A DNA stretch of 25,900 nucleotides from Brevibacillus_F sp035644815. GTDB lineage: Bacteria > Bacillota > Bacilli > Brevibacillales > Brevibacillaceae. The stretch is taken from the NCBI GenBank assembly GCA_035644815.1, contig DASQNU010000002.1, forward strand, positions 1 through 25,900, in the 5' to 3' direction. Below are positions 1 through 10,400 of this stretch, one piece after another; positions within the stretch are counted from its first letter, which is position 1, and the number at the start of each line of letters is the position of its first letter. Position numbers and translations under genes: made by a program. Below the pieces are notes generated by a model. The model had not been told where the DNA came from. It saw only the letters and a program-made list of their open reading frames with translations, and ran no database searches.

Positions 1-300
1 GCAGGGAGCTGGATCGATTTGGAGCTCCATGTAAAGGAAGCGATTGACCCAGCTGAGTTTCAACGTTTGCGTAAACTGAGCGATGATTTTATCAAAATAC
101 AGCGTGTCCTAGTCCAGGAGGGAAAACAGGACGAGCGTGAACAACCGGAGACGAAAAAAGAAGAGTTACGTCCGGATCAGTTGTTTCGCCGCTTTTTTGA
201 ACGGAAACGCGGTGTTTCCCCAGACGAAAAGGTAGTTGAGCTGTTTGCGCGTTTGATGGCGCAGGTACAGGACCGGGAAGCGGGAGGTGAGCGGGAATGA
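1..300 (+). CDS. sbcD: Nuclease SbcCD subunit D, C-terminal part (5' truncated by window)
   Basis: The open frame runs from base 1 with no start in the window and ends at TGA 298-300, so only the last 99 residues of the protein are present. The fragment is highly charged and lacks the metallophosphoesterase motifs, which lie nearer the N-terminus in this family. It fits the C-terminal capping and SbcC-binding region of SbcD/Mre11. The identification rests mainly on context: its stop overlaps the start of a full-length sbcC in an ATGA arrangement, the usual translationally coupled sbcD-sbcC pair. SbcD is the Mn-dependent nuclease of the SbcCD complex, which cleaves hairpins and protein-blocked DNA ends. 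The internal TTG at 19 is not the real start, because the frame is open to the window edge. Confidence 0.85.
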   Translation, partial: AGSWIDLELHVKEAIDPAEFQRLRKLSDDFIKIQRVLVQEGKQDEREQPETKKEELRPDQLFRRFFERKRGVSPDEKVVELFARLMAQVQDREAGGERE

Positions 301-3300
301 GACCGATCCAGTTAAAGCTGTCTGGCTTACATAGCTACCGAGAGCTGCAGGTCATCGATTTCGAAAAACTGTGTGAAGCAGGATTGTTTGGGATTTTTGG
401 ACCGACAGGGAGCGGAAAATCGACGATCCTGGATGCGATAACGCTGGCTTTATATGGACAAGTCGTACGCCAAGGTGGCAAGTCTCATCCGCAGGAAGCA
501 CTGAATCAGCTGGAGCAGCGTCTCTTCGTGTCGTTCACTTTTGAAATCGGACAAGCGGAGGAGCGACGCCGTTTTATCATTGAGCGTGAATTTGGCTTGG
601 ACAAGAAGGGGAATAAGCGCCAGCCGGAGGTTCGGCTGATTGAGTGCGCCCGTGAAGAGGGTGCGGAGGACCGGGTTATCGAGTCGAAATCGACGGCGGT
701 GACGCAAGCGATTGAATCGCTGATCGGGCTGACCCTGCAGGATTTTACCCGAGCGGTTGTCCTGCCTCAAGGGCAATTTGCCCGGTTCCTTACCTTGAAA
801 AGCAGTGAGCGAAATGACATGCTGCAGCGAATGTTTCACCTCCATGAATATGGGGAGAAGCTGAGCGAGCAGATCAGATCGCAATATGAACAAAACAAGC
901 AGGAGCGTCATCGCCTCGAGATTGATCTGGCTGCACTGGGGGATGTCGGACCGGAAGCATTGGAAGCGGCCCAGAAAGAATGGGAAACCGCAAGTGAGAT
1001 GGAGCAAGCGTACCGGGAACAGACGAAAAATCTGGCCGAACTGAAGCGGGAAAAAGAGCAAGTATATCAATGGCAGCAGGAGCTATCCGCCATTTCGCAA
1101 CGCTTACAGTCATGGAAGGAACAGAGCGTAGAGATCACGCTGCTTGCACAGAAAGCCAAGGAAATCGAGGCAAGCGTGCTGATCTGGCCACAGCTGGAAA
1201 GGGCGAGACAGCTGAAAAAGGAAATGCTCACGCTTCAGGAGACACTCGCTAACTATAAAAATGAGCACGCAGCTGCTACTGTCAGCCAGCAGGAAGCAGA
1301 GCGCCATTACCAAGTGGCGGCAGAAAGCCTCCGTATGGAAGAACCTTCCTTGATCGAACAGAAAAGCAAGCTGGAGGAAGCTGTCGCTTGGGAACAAGAG
1401 CTGACTGCCTTGCAAAATGAACTGACAGCGGGAGAAGACGAGCTTTCCAAACTGCAGGCTGAGTTAGAGCAGCATGTTGCTCGGATTATGAGTGATGAAG
1501 CCACCCTGAATGCACTTCAGGCAGAGCTCAAACAGCTGGAGGAGCAACTGCAGGCAACTACAGTCAGTCCCGAGCAGCGTCTTTTTCTGCAGGACTTGCG
1601 TGACCGCAAACTGGCATGGGAACAGGAGCGCAGGAAATACCGCGAACTGGCCGAGGAATGGGCGGGCGTTGAAAAGCAAGCGCAAGAATTGAAGCAACAT
1701 GTCACAGCGCTCCATGCAGCCCTGCAGCAAGCGGTAAAGCAGCGGGAAGAGGTACAGCAGCAACTGACCACGCTGGAGGCGGCTCCTGTAAACGATGAGC
1801 AGGAAATCGAACAAACACGCGATACATTGACTCAGGTCCTTGCACTGGGGAAAGAATGGCGGGAAAAGCTGCAGCAGCAAGCGGATTGGCAACGGCGATG
1901 GGAGCAGGGAGACGCAGAATGGCAGAAGGCAGAAACAGCGCTCCAAGCTGCGGAAGCACAGCGGGAGGTCATGGCTAAAGAGTACAGCGAGAGCAAGCAA
2001 GAGCTCGAGGAAGTGCGCAAAGCATGGCTGGAATGGCAGCGCGAGCATATGGCCCGCAGCTTGCGTGCTACGCTCGTGCCTGGGGAGGCTTGTTCGGTTT
2101 GCGGCTCGACCCATCATCCATACCGGGAACATGAACAGGACGACCTGTTGCAGCAAGAGACGGACAACCAGCATTGGGAGAGTCGGATCGCCCGTGCAGA
2201 GGAGAAGGTCCGCGAGATCGAACAGCTGCGCACGAAAGCAGCGGAACATGAGCAGCGATGCAAGGTAGAATTCGCTACGCTGCAGCAGCGGAAAGTCTCC
2301 CTTTTGGAGGAACAGGTGAGCATCGAAGCGCGCTTAGCCCATCTGATTGCCGAATGCGCTGATCTGGGTGAGCTATGGAAAGTGACCGAGATTGATCAGC
2401 TTTTGCAGCGATACCGGGAAGTCGAAGAGCGGCTCCGTCAACAGATGCAAGAACGGGAACGCAGAAAAGGCATGATCGAAGAAACGCGGCAGCGGCTCCA
2501 AGCGGTTCGCGAACAGGAAATGGCGCATCAGCTTGCTTATGAAAAGCAAGCAACAATGTTGACACAGAGCGAGGAAAAGCGAGAGCAGCTGCAGGGACGG
2601 GTAAAAACAGCGGAAGAAGCCTATCAGCGTATGGAAGCCGATTTGCGCCAGCGCTCGCCTGAGTTGCCCTTGGAGCAGATCGAGGCCGCATTTGCAAGGC
2701 TGCAGGAGCAAGATCAACAAAGAGAGACAATCCAAGCAGAACGTAATCAACGCGAGGAACAGCGCAAACAGCTGCAAGCTACGCTAGATGCTGCGAAACA
2801 GCAGCGAGGTGAAGTCGCGGTCCGGGAAGCGGCGCTGCGTGAGCGTATTCGCGAGCGAAAACTGCTGTGGGAAGAAAAGCAGAAACGTTTGCAGGAACGG
2901 ACGCAAGGAGAGCCAGCGACAACACGTTTGCAGCAAGCCTCCAATCGTTTGCAGACACTTCGTTATGGCTTGGAGCAGGCAGAGGCAACCCGACAACAGG
3001 CAGGAAAGTTGCTCCAGGAGGTGCAGGAGCGTTTACTGAAAACGGAGGAAGCTGTTACCCAGCGAAGCAGACAGCTGAACGAAGCGGAAACGGAGCTTGC
3101 CCAGTTACTGCAGAAGCACGGTTTTGAAGATCCACTGCAGGTCGATCAGCTGTATGCACAGCGTGAACAGCTGGCGGGTTATCAGTTACGTATCCAGGAA
3201 TACCATACGACGGTTGACCGCCTGAGCTATGAAGCACAGCGTCTGATGGACAAGCTGGCTGGACGCTCCATTACGGAAGAGGAATGGCTGGCGTTGAAGC

Positions 3301-3947
3301 AAGGCTGGGAGGAGCTGGATCAGCTCTTCCAGACGGCCAAGGAGAGTGTGGCGATTGCTCGTCAAGCAGTCACACGGATCATGGAAAACCATGAAAAATG
3401 GCAAGTGCTGCAGGCGCAATTACAGGAAGTAGCCAATGAGCAAAGCCGTCTGGAGGAGCTGCGGAAGCTGTTTGAAGGAAAGGCATTTGTTCAGTTCATC
3501 GCGGAGGAGCGGTTGGCCGCAATCGCTCGAGATGCTTCCTATCATTTAAAACGGATGACAAAAAATCGCTATGCGCTGGAGCTTGGCGACGACGGGGAAT
3601 TTGTCCTGCGCGATGAAGGGACAGGCGGGATTAGAAGACCGGTCAGCACACTGTCTGGCGGTGAAACCTTCCTTACCTCGCTGGCGCTGGCATTGGCCCT
3701 GTCCGTAGAAATACAGATGCGTGGAGGGCGGCTGGAATTCTTTTTCCTTGATGAGGGCTTTGGTACGTTGGATCCCGAGTTGTTGGAGGTCGTCATGGAT
3801 GCACTGGAACGGCTGCGCATGGACCATTTTACGATTGGTCTGATCAGCCACGTCCCTGAGCTGCGCAATCGTATGCCGCGCCGATTGGTGATTACACCGG
3901 CAGAGCCATTAGGGGCGGGCAGCCGGATCGAGCTGGAAATGGAGTAA
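297..3947 (+). CDS. sbcC: Nuclease SbcCD subunit C (SMC/Rad50-like ATPase)
   Basis: This 1216-residue protein has the Rad50/SbcC layout. The N-terminal ATPase half carries Walker A GPTGSGKS at residues 35-42. Long Glu/Gln/Arg-rich coiled coils follow on both sides of a zinc hook, CSVC, with cysteines at 599 and 602. The C-terminal half has the signature LSGGE at 1119-1123 and Walker B ending in D1152-E1153. The hook lies at the middle of the chain, as expected for two antiparallel arms. SbcC uses ATP to gate DNA access to the SbcD nuclease. The ATG at 297 overlaps the sbcD stop, so translation is coupled. At 1216 residues it is somewhat longer than the Bacillus subtilis protein (about 1130), which is within normal coiled-coil variation. 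Confidence 0.97.
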   Translation: MRPIQLKLSGLHSYRELQVIDFEKLCEAGLFGIFGPTGSGKSTILDAITLALYGQVVRQGGKSHPQEALNQLEQRLFVSFTFEIGQAEERRRFIIEREFGLDKKGNKRQPEVRLIECAREEGAEDRVIESKSTAVTQAIESLIGLTLQDFTRAVVLPQGQFARFLTLKSSERNDMLQRMFHLHEYGEKLSEQIRSQYEQNKQERHRLEIDLAALGDVGPEALEAAQKEWETASEMEQAYREQTKNLAELKREKEQVYQWQQELSAISQRLQSWKEQSVEITLLAQKAKEIEASVLIWPQLERARQLKKEMLTLQETLANYKNEHAAATVSQQEAERHYQVAAESLRMEEPSLIEQKSKLEEAVAWEQELTALQNELTAGEDELSKLQAELEQHVARIMSDEATLNALQAELKQLEEQLQATTVSPEQRLFLQDLRDRKLAWEQERRKYRELAEEWAGVEKQAQELKQHVTALHAALQQAVKQREEVQQQLTTLEAAPVNDEQEIEQTRDTLTQVLALGKEWREKLQQQADWQRRWEQGDAEWQKAETALQAAEAQREVMAKEYSESKQELEEVRKAWLEWQREHMARSLRATLVPGEACSVCGSTHHPYREHEQDDLLQQETDNQHWESRIARAEEKVREIEQLRTKAAEHEQRCKVEFATLQQRKVSLLEEQVSIEARLAHLIAECADLGELWKVTEIDQLLQRYREVEERLRQQMQERERRKGMIEETRQRLQAVREQEMAHQLAYEKQATMLTQSEEKREQLQGRVKTAEEAYQRMEADLRQRSPELPLEQIEAAFARLQEQDQQRETIQAERNQREEQRKQLQATLDAAKQQRGEVAVREAALRERIRERKLLWEEKQKRLQERTQGEPATTRLQQASNRLQTLRYGLEQAEATRQQAGKLLQEVQERLLKTEEAVTQRSRQLNEAETELAQLLQKHGFEDPLQVDQLYAQREQLAGYQLRIQEYHTTVDRLSYEAQRLMDKLAGRSITEEEWLALKQGWEELDQLFQTAKESVAIARQAVTRIMENHEKWQVLQAQLQEVANEQSRLEELRKLFEGKAFVQFIAEERLAAIARDASYHLKRMTKNRYALELGDDGEFVLRDEGTGGIRRPVSTLSGGETFLTSLALALALSVEIQMRGGRLEFFFLDEGFGTLDPELLEVVMDALERLRMDHFTIGLISHVPELRNRMPRRLVITPAEPLGAGSRIELEME

Positions 3948-3965
3948 TGCAGGAGGATTAGACAT

Positions 3966-6900
3966 ATGGGGATTCAATTTATCCTTGGTCGGGCAGGATC
4001 GGGGAAAACGACGACAATTACCACACAGCTTCAGGAACGGTTGCAAACCAATCCGGTAGGCAGACCTTTGATCCTGATCGTGCCGGAGCAGGCCACTTTT
4101 CAAGCAGAATATACGTTAGCGACCCTTCCAGGCTTGCATGGGGTGATTGGCTCACAGGTCCTCAGCTTTGGCCGATTGGCGTTTCGCCTCCTGCAGGAAT
4201 TGGGCGGAGCGACACTTATGCCGATTGATGACTTGGGCAAGCAGATGGTCCTGCGCATGCTGCTGGAAAGATACCGTGATCAGCTGACATTATTCCATCG
4301 TTCCGCGCAGCAGCCAGGCTTCGTCGGGAAGCTGGCTCGTATGGTGAGCGAGTGCAAAGCATTCGGGATATCCACGGAAGAGCTGGACGAGGCGGAGTGG
4401 GGCAGCGGGACCCTTTCGCAAAAGCTGCATGATTTGCGTGTCATCATGGGAGCCTACGATGCTTATCTGGAAGGCAAATATTATGACACGGATGAGATGC
4501 TGTCCCGTGTGGCTGCAAAAGTAACGGATTCGGAATATGTAAAGGATGCAGAAATATGGATCGATGGCTTTACCGGCTTTACGGCACAGGAGTACCTTAT
4601 GGTCGAGCAGCTGATGCGCCATGCACGGCAGGTGACGATCGCACTTTCACTTGATCCGGATGAGAGAGACATGGAAGCAGACGAGTTGGCACTGTTTCAT
4701 CCAACGATCACGACTTATCAGCGGATCAGTCGCATGGCCCGGGAAGCAGGAGTGACGATCGACGATCCTATCGTATTAACAGAGCAGCGCCGCTTTGCCC
4801 AGAGCCCAAGTCTGAGTCATCTGGAGCGACATCTCTTTCATTGGCGAAAACCGGCTTCCAGCCCGGCTCCGGCACGTGAAAACGAAGTCATGCTGGTTGC
4901 AGCAGCGAATCGTCGCGCTGAGGTAGAGGCCGTTGCGTTGCAAATTCTTTCCCTAGCGCGGGATCATCACTACCGCTGGCGGGACATAGCCATATTGCTG
5001 CGGGATATCCTGCCGTATGCGGACGAGATCGAAAGCGTCTTTCAGGAGTACAAGATTCCTCATTTCTTGGATCAAAAGCGGACCGTCATGCACCATCCGG
5101 TCATTGAGCTGATCCGCTCCTCTTTGGAAGTGATCACGGGAAAATGGCGTTATGAATCGGTTGTGCGCTGCTTGAAGACCGATCTGATCGTGCCAGAACA
5201 GCTGAGTTTGCATAGCGTTCGTACGCAAATCGATTTGTTGGAAAACTACGTGCTCGCCTATGGCATCTATGGTTCTCAGTGGGCGAGTGAGGAGCCTTGG
5301 GGCTTCCATGGTCAAAAGCAAGGCTATGAGCAGATCGATGAGATTCGTCGGCGATTTGCCCAGCCTCTCTTGGAGCTGGATGCGGAGCTGCAAAAGGCGG
5401 AAGAGGTTGATGTGCGCGCGATCACCACAGCCCTCTATCAGTTCCTCTTGGCAGTGCAGGTGCCGGATCAGCTGGAGAAATGGCAGGATCAGGCGGAGGA
5501 AGCGGGAGAGCTTGATGCCGCTCAAGAGCATGGGCAAGTGTGGAATGGCGTCATTCAATTGTTTGATCAAATGGTGGAAGCGATGGGCGACGAGCGTCTG
5601 GATCTGGAGACGTATGCCCGTATCCTCGACAGTGGATTGGAAAGCATCACACTCGGCTTGGTTCCGCCGGCGTTGGATCAGGTGCTGGTCGGTTCGATGG
5701 AACGTTCGCGGCAGCCAGATGTCAAAGCCTTGTTTATCCTCGGAGTGAATGAGGGCATGATTCCGATGCGTCATGTGGAGGACGGTATTCTCGATGAAGC
5801 CGAACGGGAACGGCTGACAGCCGCTGGGTACGAGCTTGCTCCCAGTGCCAAACAACTGCTGATGGCCGAGCAATTTTTACTCTATCAGGCGATTACCCGA
5901 CCGTCTGAGCGCTTGTGGCTGAGCGCTTCTTTGGCAGATGAGGAGGGAAAAGCGTTGCTTCCATCCGCCATGATGGAGAGGGTAAAGGAAACGCTGCCGG
6001 GAACGTCCATCCGCTTTTTTGCCAATGAACCGACAGGCGACACGGCGGAAGACCAGTTCCTTTTAGGGCGGCCCTCCCAGGTTTTTGGGCACTTGCTGAC
6101 CTTGCTGCGTCAAGTAAAGCGCGGCGGGACGCTCTCGCCTTTTTGGTGGGAAGTGTACGAGTGGTTTGTTCGGCATTCTGCTGATGTAGCACGAGAACGC
6201 TGGCTGCTGTCTGGTCTGCGCTATGCCAATCGGGTCACCCCTTTGCCACAGCAGACGAGTCATGCCCTGTACGGGAAGCAACTGCGGATGAGCGTATCGC
6301 GGCTGGAGCGTTTTCAGACCTGTCCGTTTTCCCACTTTTCTTCGCATGGACTTCGTCTCTCCGAGCGGGAAATGTATCGCCTGGAGCGCTTCGATGTCGG
6401 AGAGCTATTCCATGAGTCATTGAAGCGAGTCGTGGAAAAGATGAAGCTGGAGCAGCTGGAGTGGGCGGGCATCTCGGAATCTGGGAGCATGAAGCTGGCT
6501 GCCGAGGTGGTGGACGAGGTCGTACCGATTACACGCAGCAACATCTTACAGCGGACTGCACGCTACCGCTATCTGACCGGCAGACTGAAGCGTGCCGTAG
6601 GACGAGCGATCTATGTGCTGGGTGAGCATGCTAAGCGCAGCAAATTTGTGCCGATCGGTCTGGAGGTGTCTTTTGGCCCGAATGGGGAGCTTCCCGGTCT
6701 GAACATGTCGCTGGACAACGGGCTGCAGCTCCAATTAATCGGCCGGATCGACCGTGTGGATCAATCCATCGAGACGGAACAGCTCTATCTGCGCGTCATT
6801 GACTATAAATCGGGACCAAAAAAGCTGGCCATGGCTGATGTCTGGAACGGGCTGAATCTTCAGCTGCTCGTCTATTTGGACGTGGTGCTTTCCAATGCCG

Positions 6901-7442
6901 ATGTGTGGCTGGGGCGAAGAGCAGAGATAGGCGGGGTCTTTTACTATCAAGTCGCCGATCCGGTCGTTACCGCAAAACGGCTTCTGACGGCGGATGAAGC
7001 AGCCAAGGAGAGAGCGGCCAAGCTGAAAATGAAAGGGCTCATGCTGGCGGATACAGAGCTGGCCAAGCTGATGGACGGACAGACAGAATCGGGCAACTCC
7101 GAGCTGCTGCCATTTGGTTTCAAAAAAGATGGCAGCTTCACGGCGACCTCATCGGTGGCGACAGCGGAGCAATTCCACAAGCTGCAAGGCTATGTACGCA
7201 ACACGGTAAAGGAGCTAACCACCCGCATGACCGATGGGGAGATTCGCGTAGCCCCTTATACCCAGGGCGCGTTTACCGCTTGCCAGATCTGTCCGTATAA
7301 AGCGGTCTGTCATTATGATCCGCTCTTGGAAGGAAATGAAGTACGCCAATTAGGCAAATGGAAAGACAAAGACGTATGGACCATGCTGGCAGGAAACGGG
7401 GAAGGAGGAGAGCGTCATGACACAGCAAGCAGCGAAGCCTGA
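3966..7442 (+). CDS. addB: ATP-dependent helicase/deoxyribonuclease subunit B
   Basis: The 1158-residue product matches AddB in length and motifs. An N-terminal Walker A, GRAGSGKT, lies at residues 8-15. The C-terminal RecB-type nuclease domain has VIDYKSG near residue 945. Four cysteines can form the AddB iron-sulfur cluster: C786 (in FQTCPF), then C1106, C1109 and C1115 (CxxCx5C) near the end; this cluster staples the nuclease domain. AddB pairs with AddA to unwind and degrade DNA from double-strand breaks. Within the pair it nicks one strand and recognises the Chi sequence. The start ATG at 3966 follows AGGAGG at 3951-3956 with 9 bases between, 18 bases after sbcC. Its last 26 bases overlap addA. 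Confidence 0.97.
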   Translation: MGIQFILGRAGSGKTTTITTQLQERLQTNPVGRPLILIVPEQATFQAEYTLATLPGLHGVIGSQVLSFGRLAFRLLQELGGATLMPIDDLGKQMVLRMLLERYRDQLTLFHRSAQQPGFVGKLARMVSECKAFGISTEELDEAEWGSGTLSQKLHDLRVIMGAYDAYLEGKYYDTDEMLSRVAAKVTDSEYVKDAEIWIDGFTGFTAQEYLMVEQLMRHARQVTIALSLDPDERDMEADELALFHPTITTYQRISRMAREAGVTIDDPIVLTEQRRFAQSPSLSHLERHLFHWRKPASSPAPARENEVMLVAAANRRAEVEAVALQILSLARDHHYRWRDIAILLRDILPYADEIESVFQEYKIPHFLDQKRTVMHHPVIELIRSSLEVITGKWRYESVVRCLKTDLIVPEQLSLHSVRTQIDLLENYVLAYGIYGSQWASEEPWGFHGQKQGYEQIDEIRRRFAQPLLELDAELQKAEEVDVRAITTALYQFLLAVQVPDQLEKWQDQAEEAGELDAAQEHGQVWNGVIQLFDQMVEAMGDERLDLETYARILDSGLESITLGLVPPALDQVLVGSMERSRQPDVKALFILGVNEGMIPMRHVEDGILDEAERERLTAAGYELAPSAKQLLMAEQFLLYQAITRPSERLWLSASLADEEGKALLPSAMMERVKETLPGTSIRFFANEPTGDTAEDQFLLGRPSQVFGHLLTLLRQVKRGGTLSPFWWEVYEWFVRHSADVARERWLLSGLRYANRVTPLPQQTSHALYGKQLRMSVSRLERFQTCPFSHFSSHGLRLSEREMYRLERFDVGELFHESLKRVVEKMKLEQLEWAGISESGSMKLAAEVVDEVVPITRSNILQRTARYRYLTGRLKRAVGRAIYVLGEHAKRSKFVPIGLEVSFGPNGELPGLNMSLDNGLQLQLIGRIDRVDQSIETEQLYLRVIDYKSGPKKLAMADVWNGLNLQLLVYLDVVLSNADVWLGRRAEIGGVFYYQVADPVVTAKRLLTADEAAKERAAKLKMKGLMLADTELAKLMDGQTESGNSELLPFGFKKDGSFTATSSVATAEQFHKLQGYVRNTVKELTTRMTDGEIRVAPYTQGAFTACQICPYKAVCHYDPLLEGNEVRQLGKWKDKDVWTMLAGNGEGGERHDTASSEA

Positions 7443-10400
7443 ACAATGGACAGACGAGCAGTGGCAAGCGATTATACGCAAGGGCAACAATTTGCTCGTC
7501 GCAGCGGCGGCAGGATCTGGGAAAACGTCGGTGCTGGTCGAGCGGATCATTCGCAAAGTGACGGATACTGCCGAACCGATCGGAGTGGATGAACTGCTGG
7601 TCGTAACCTTTACGAATGCAGCGGCAGCAGAAATGCGCCATCGGATTGGCGAAGCGTTGCGCAAAGCGATTGAGAAAGAGCCGCAGTCCGCTCATCTGCG
7701 CCGTCAATTAACACTGCTGCAGCGGGCGACCATCACGACCTTGCACTCCTTTTGTCTGGAACTGCTTCGTCAATATTATTACATGGTCGATCTTGATCCG
7801 GACTTCCGCATTGCCGATCCGATGGAGACAGAGTTACTGCGTCAGGATGTACTGGAAGCAAAGCTGGAGGAATGGTACGAGCTGGATCCAGATTTCCAAG
7901 CATTAGCCGATCGGATGGTTGATGGACAGGATGATGCAGCGCTGCAGAGCTTGTTGCTGCGCATTTACGATTTTTCGCGGAGTCATCCTCGTCCGTCAGA
8001 ATGGCTCAGTGAGGTGGCGGCAGCTTTTGAGGTGAAGGAAACAACGCCATTGGAGAGCTTACCATGGACCCGCAGTATTTTGCGGGCGATTCGCCTTGAG
8101 CTGCAAGCATTGACCTCGATGCTGACAAAAGCGATCGGACTGGCCGCCTCTCCGGAAGGACCAAATGCGTATGTACCGGTGCTCGAGGCGGAGCAGTTGG
8201 CTGTACAGGCAGCCGTTCAAACAGCAGGGCAAGGCTGGGAACCGCTGCGGCAGGCATTATCCGCAATCCAGTTTCAGCGTCTGCCTGCAGTCAAGGATGC
8301 CGATCCGCTGGTCAAGGAGCAGGTCCAAGGCTTGCGGGATAGCGTGAAAAAGCGGCTGAAAGCGCTGGAGGAAGAGTATTTCAATACTGCGGCTGCGGAA
8401 TACCTGCGGGATCTGGCAAGTATGGCTCCGCATATGAAGACGCTGGTACGTCTGGTGGACGAGTATGAAGAAGCTTACCAACGGGAGAAGCGGGCGCGAT
8501 CACTTGTCGATTTTGGCGACTTGGAGCATGTCGCCTTGCAGATTTTGATCCAGCGGGATGAGGGGGGCAATACCTTGCCTTCCGAGGTGGCGACCTCCCT
8601 GCGGGCTCGTTTTGCCGAGGTTCTCGTCGATGAGTATCAGGATATCAATCTCGTGCAGGAAACAATCTTGCAAATGGTGTCCCGAGATGGAAAGGAAACG
8701 GTAGCCGCCAATCGCTTCATGGTCGGTGATGTGAAGCAAAGCATCTACCGCTTCCGTCTAGCGGAGCCGAATCTGTTCATGCAAAAGTATCAGGAGTACG
8801 AAACCGATTACGAAGGTCCCTATGCTGCTCGGGCAGAAGGCTTGCGCATAGATCTGGCGGCTAACTTCCGCAGTCGCAGCGAGGTGGTGGATGCCGTCAA
8901 CTATCTTTTCCGACTGATCATGACACCGGGCGTTGGCGAGCTTGCCTATGACCGGGCAGCCGAGCTGATTTGCCGTGCAAGCTATCCGGAGGTGGAGCCA
9001 GAGCGGTTGCAGGCAGAGGTGCATTTGATTGATCGTACCGCACCGGATGCGGAGGAAGCGGATGAAGGGGGCTACAGCACAGAGGAGGCAGAAGGTGCGA
9101 TAGCAGACACCACGCAGACGCAAAACCTTGCTGAGGAAGCAAGCGTCGCTCAGCTGGAAGCCCGTCTCATCGCAAGCCGCATTCGTAAATGGATGGAGCC
9201 GGGAGAAGGAGAGAAACCGCTCCTCGTGTTCGATAAAAAAGCGGGTGGCCTTCGTCCAGTGGCCTATCGTGATATGGTCATTCTGCTGCGTGCTACCGCA
9301 GGCTGGGGACAGGTTCTTCAGGAGGAGCTTCGTGCAGCGGGGATTCCGGTTTATGCCGAACAGAGCGGTGGATATTTTGCTGCGCCGGAAGTGGATCTGA
9401 TGCTTTCCCTGCTACGGCTTATTGATAATCCGATGCAGGATATCCCGCTGGCTGCCGTCCTGCGCTCCCCGATCGGCAACCTGAAAGAAGAAGAGCTGGC
9501 TCAGATTCGGATCGAGTGTCCCGGGGGTTCCTTTCATCAAGCAGTGACGCAGTATATGGAGAAAGACTCGCCAGATGAGGCGCTGCGCCGCAAGCTGAGA
9601 GGCTTTTATGCACGGCTGAATCGCTGGCGCACCAGAGCGCGTCAAGGCTCGCTGGCCTCTTTGCTTTCCATGATCTATCACGAGACGGGCTATATGGACT
9701 ATGTGACCGGGATGGAGAACGGGCACCAGCGCCGAGCCAATCTGCGGATTCTCTACGATCGGGCGAAACAGTACGAGGCGGGCTCGTATCGCGGGCTGTT
9801 CCGTTTTCTGCGCTTTGTAGATCGCATGCAGCAGGCGGGCAATGATCTGGGTGAGGCTCGCACGGTAAGCGAAAGTGAGGATGTCGTGCGGATCATGACC
9901 ATCCACAAGAGTAAGGGACTTGAGTTCCCGGTTGTGTTTGTAGCTGGATTGGGCAAGCAATTCAATACGATGGATATCAAAAGCTCTTTCTTGTTGCACA
10001 AGGATCTTGGCTTCGGACCACAGGTTACCGATCCCGAGCTGCGTCTGCGTTATCCGAGTCTGGCGATGCTGGGCATTCGTCAGGAGCTGCGCAGGGAGCT
10101 GCTCGCAGAAGAAATGCGCGTCTTGTATGTTGCTCTCACTCGTGCACGCGAGAAACTGGTGCTGGTCGGCTCTGCGAAGGACTTGGGCAAAAGCATTGTC
10201 CAGTGGGGGCATCAACAAGCGGATGGGGATACACTTGCCGATGAAGATTTGCAGCAGGCGAAAGGCTTCTTGGACTGGATTGGACGAGCTTTGCTGCGTC
10301 ATCCGGCTGCGAAACCGCTGCGTGCGTATCCGATGGAAAAAGGACATGAGGCGCAGGCCATTTCTTTACCCCTGATCCAGGATCGATCACAATGGTCGTT

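Noticed and set aside
1464..2249. Long minus-strand open frames inside sbcC and the add genes (for example 1464-2249, 4953-5873 and 9412-10347).
   Set aside because: They are antisense to clear coding sequence with full motifs, lack ribosome binding sites and have Leu/Cys/Arg-rich shadow composition.
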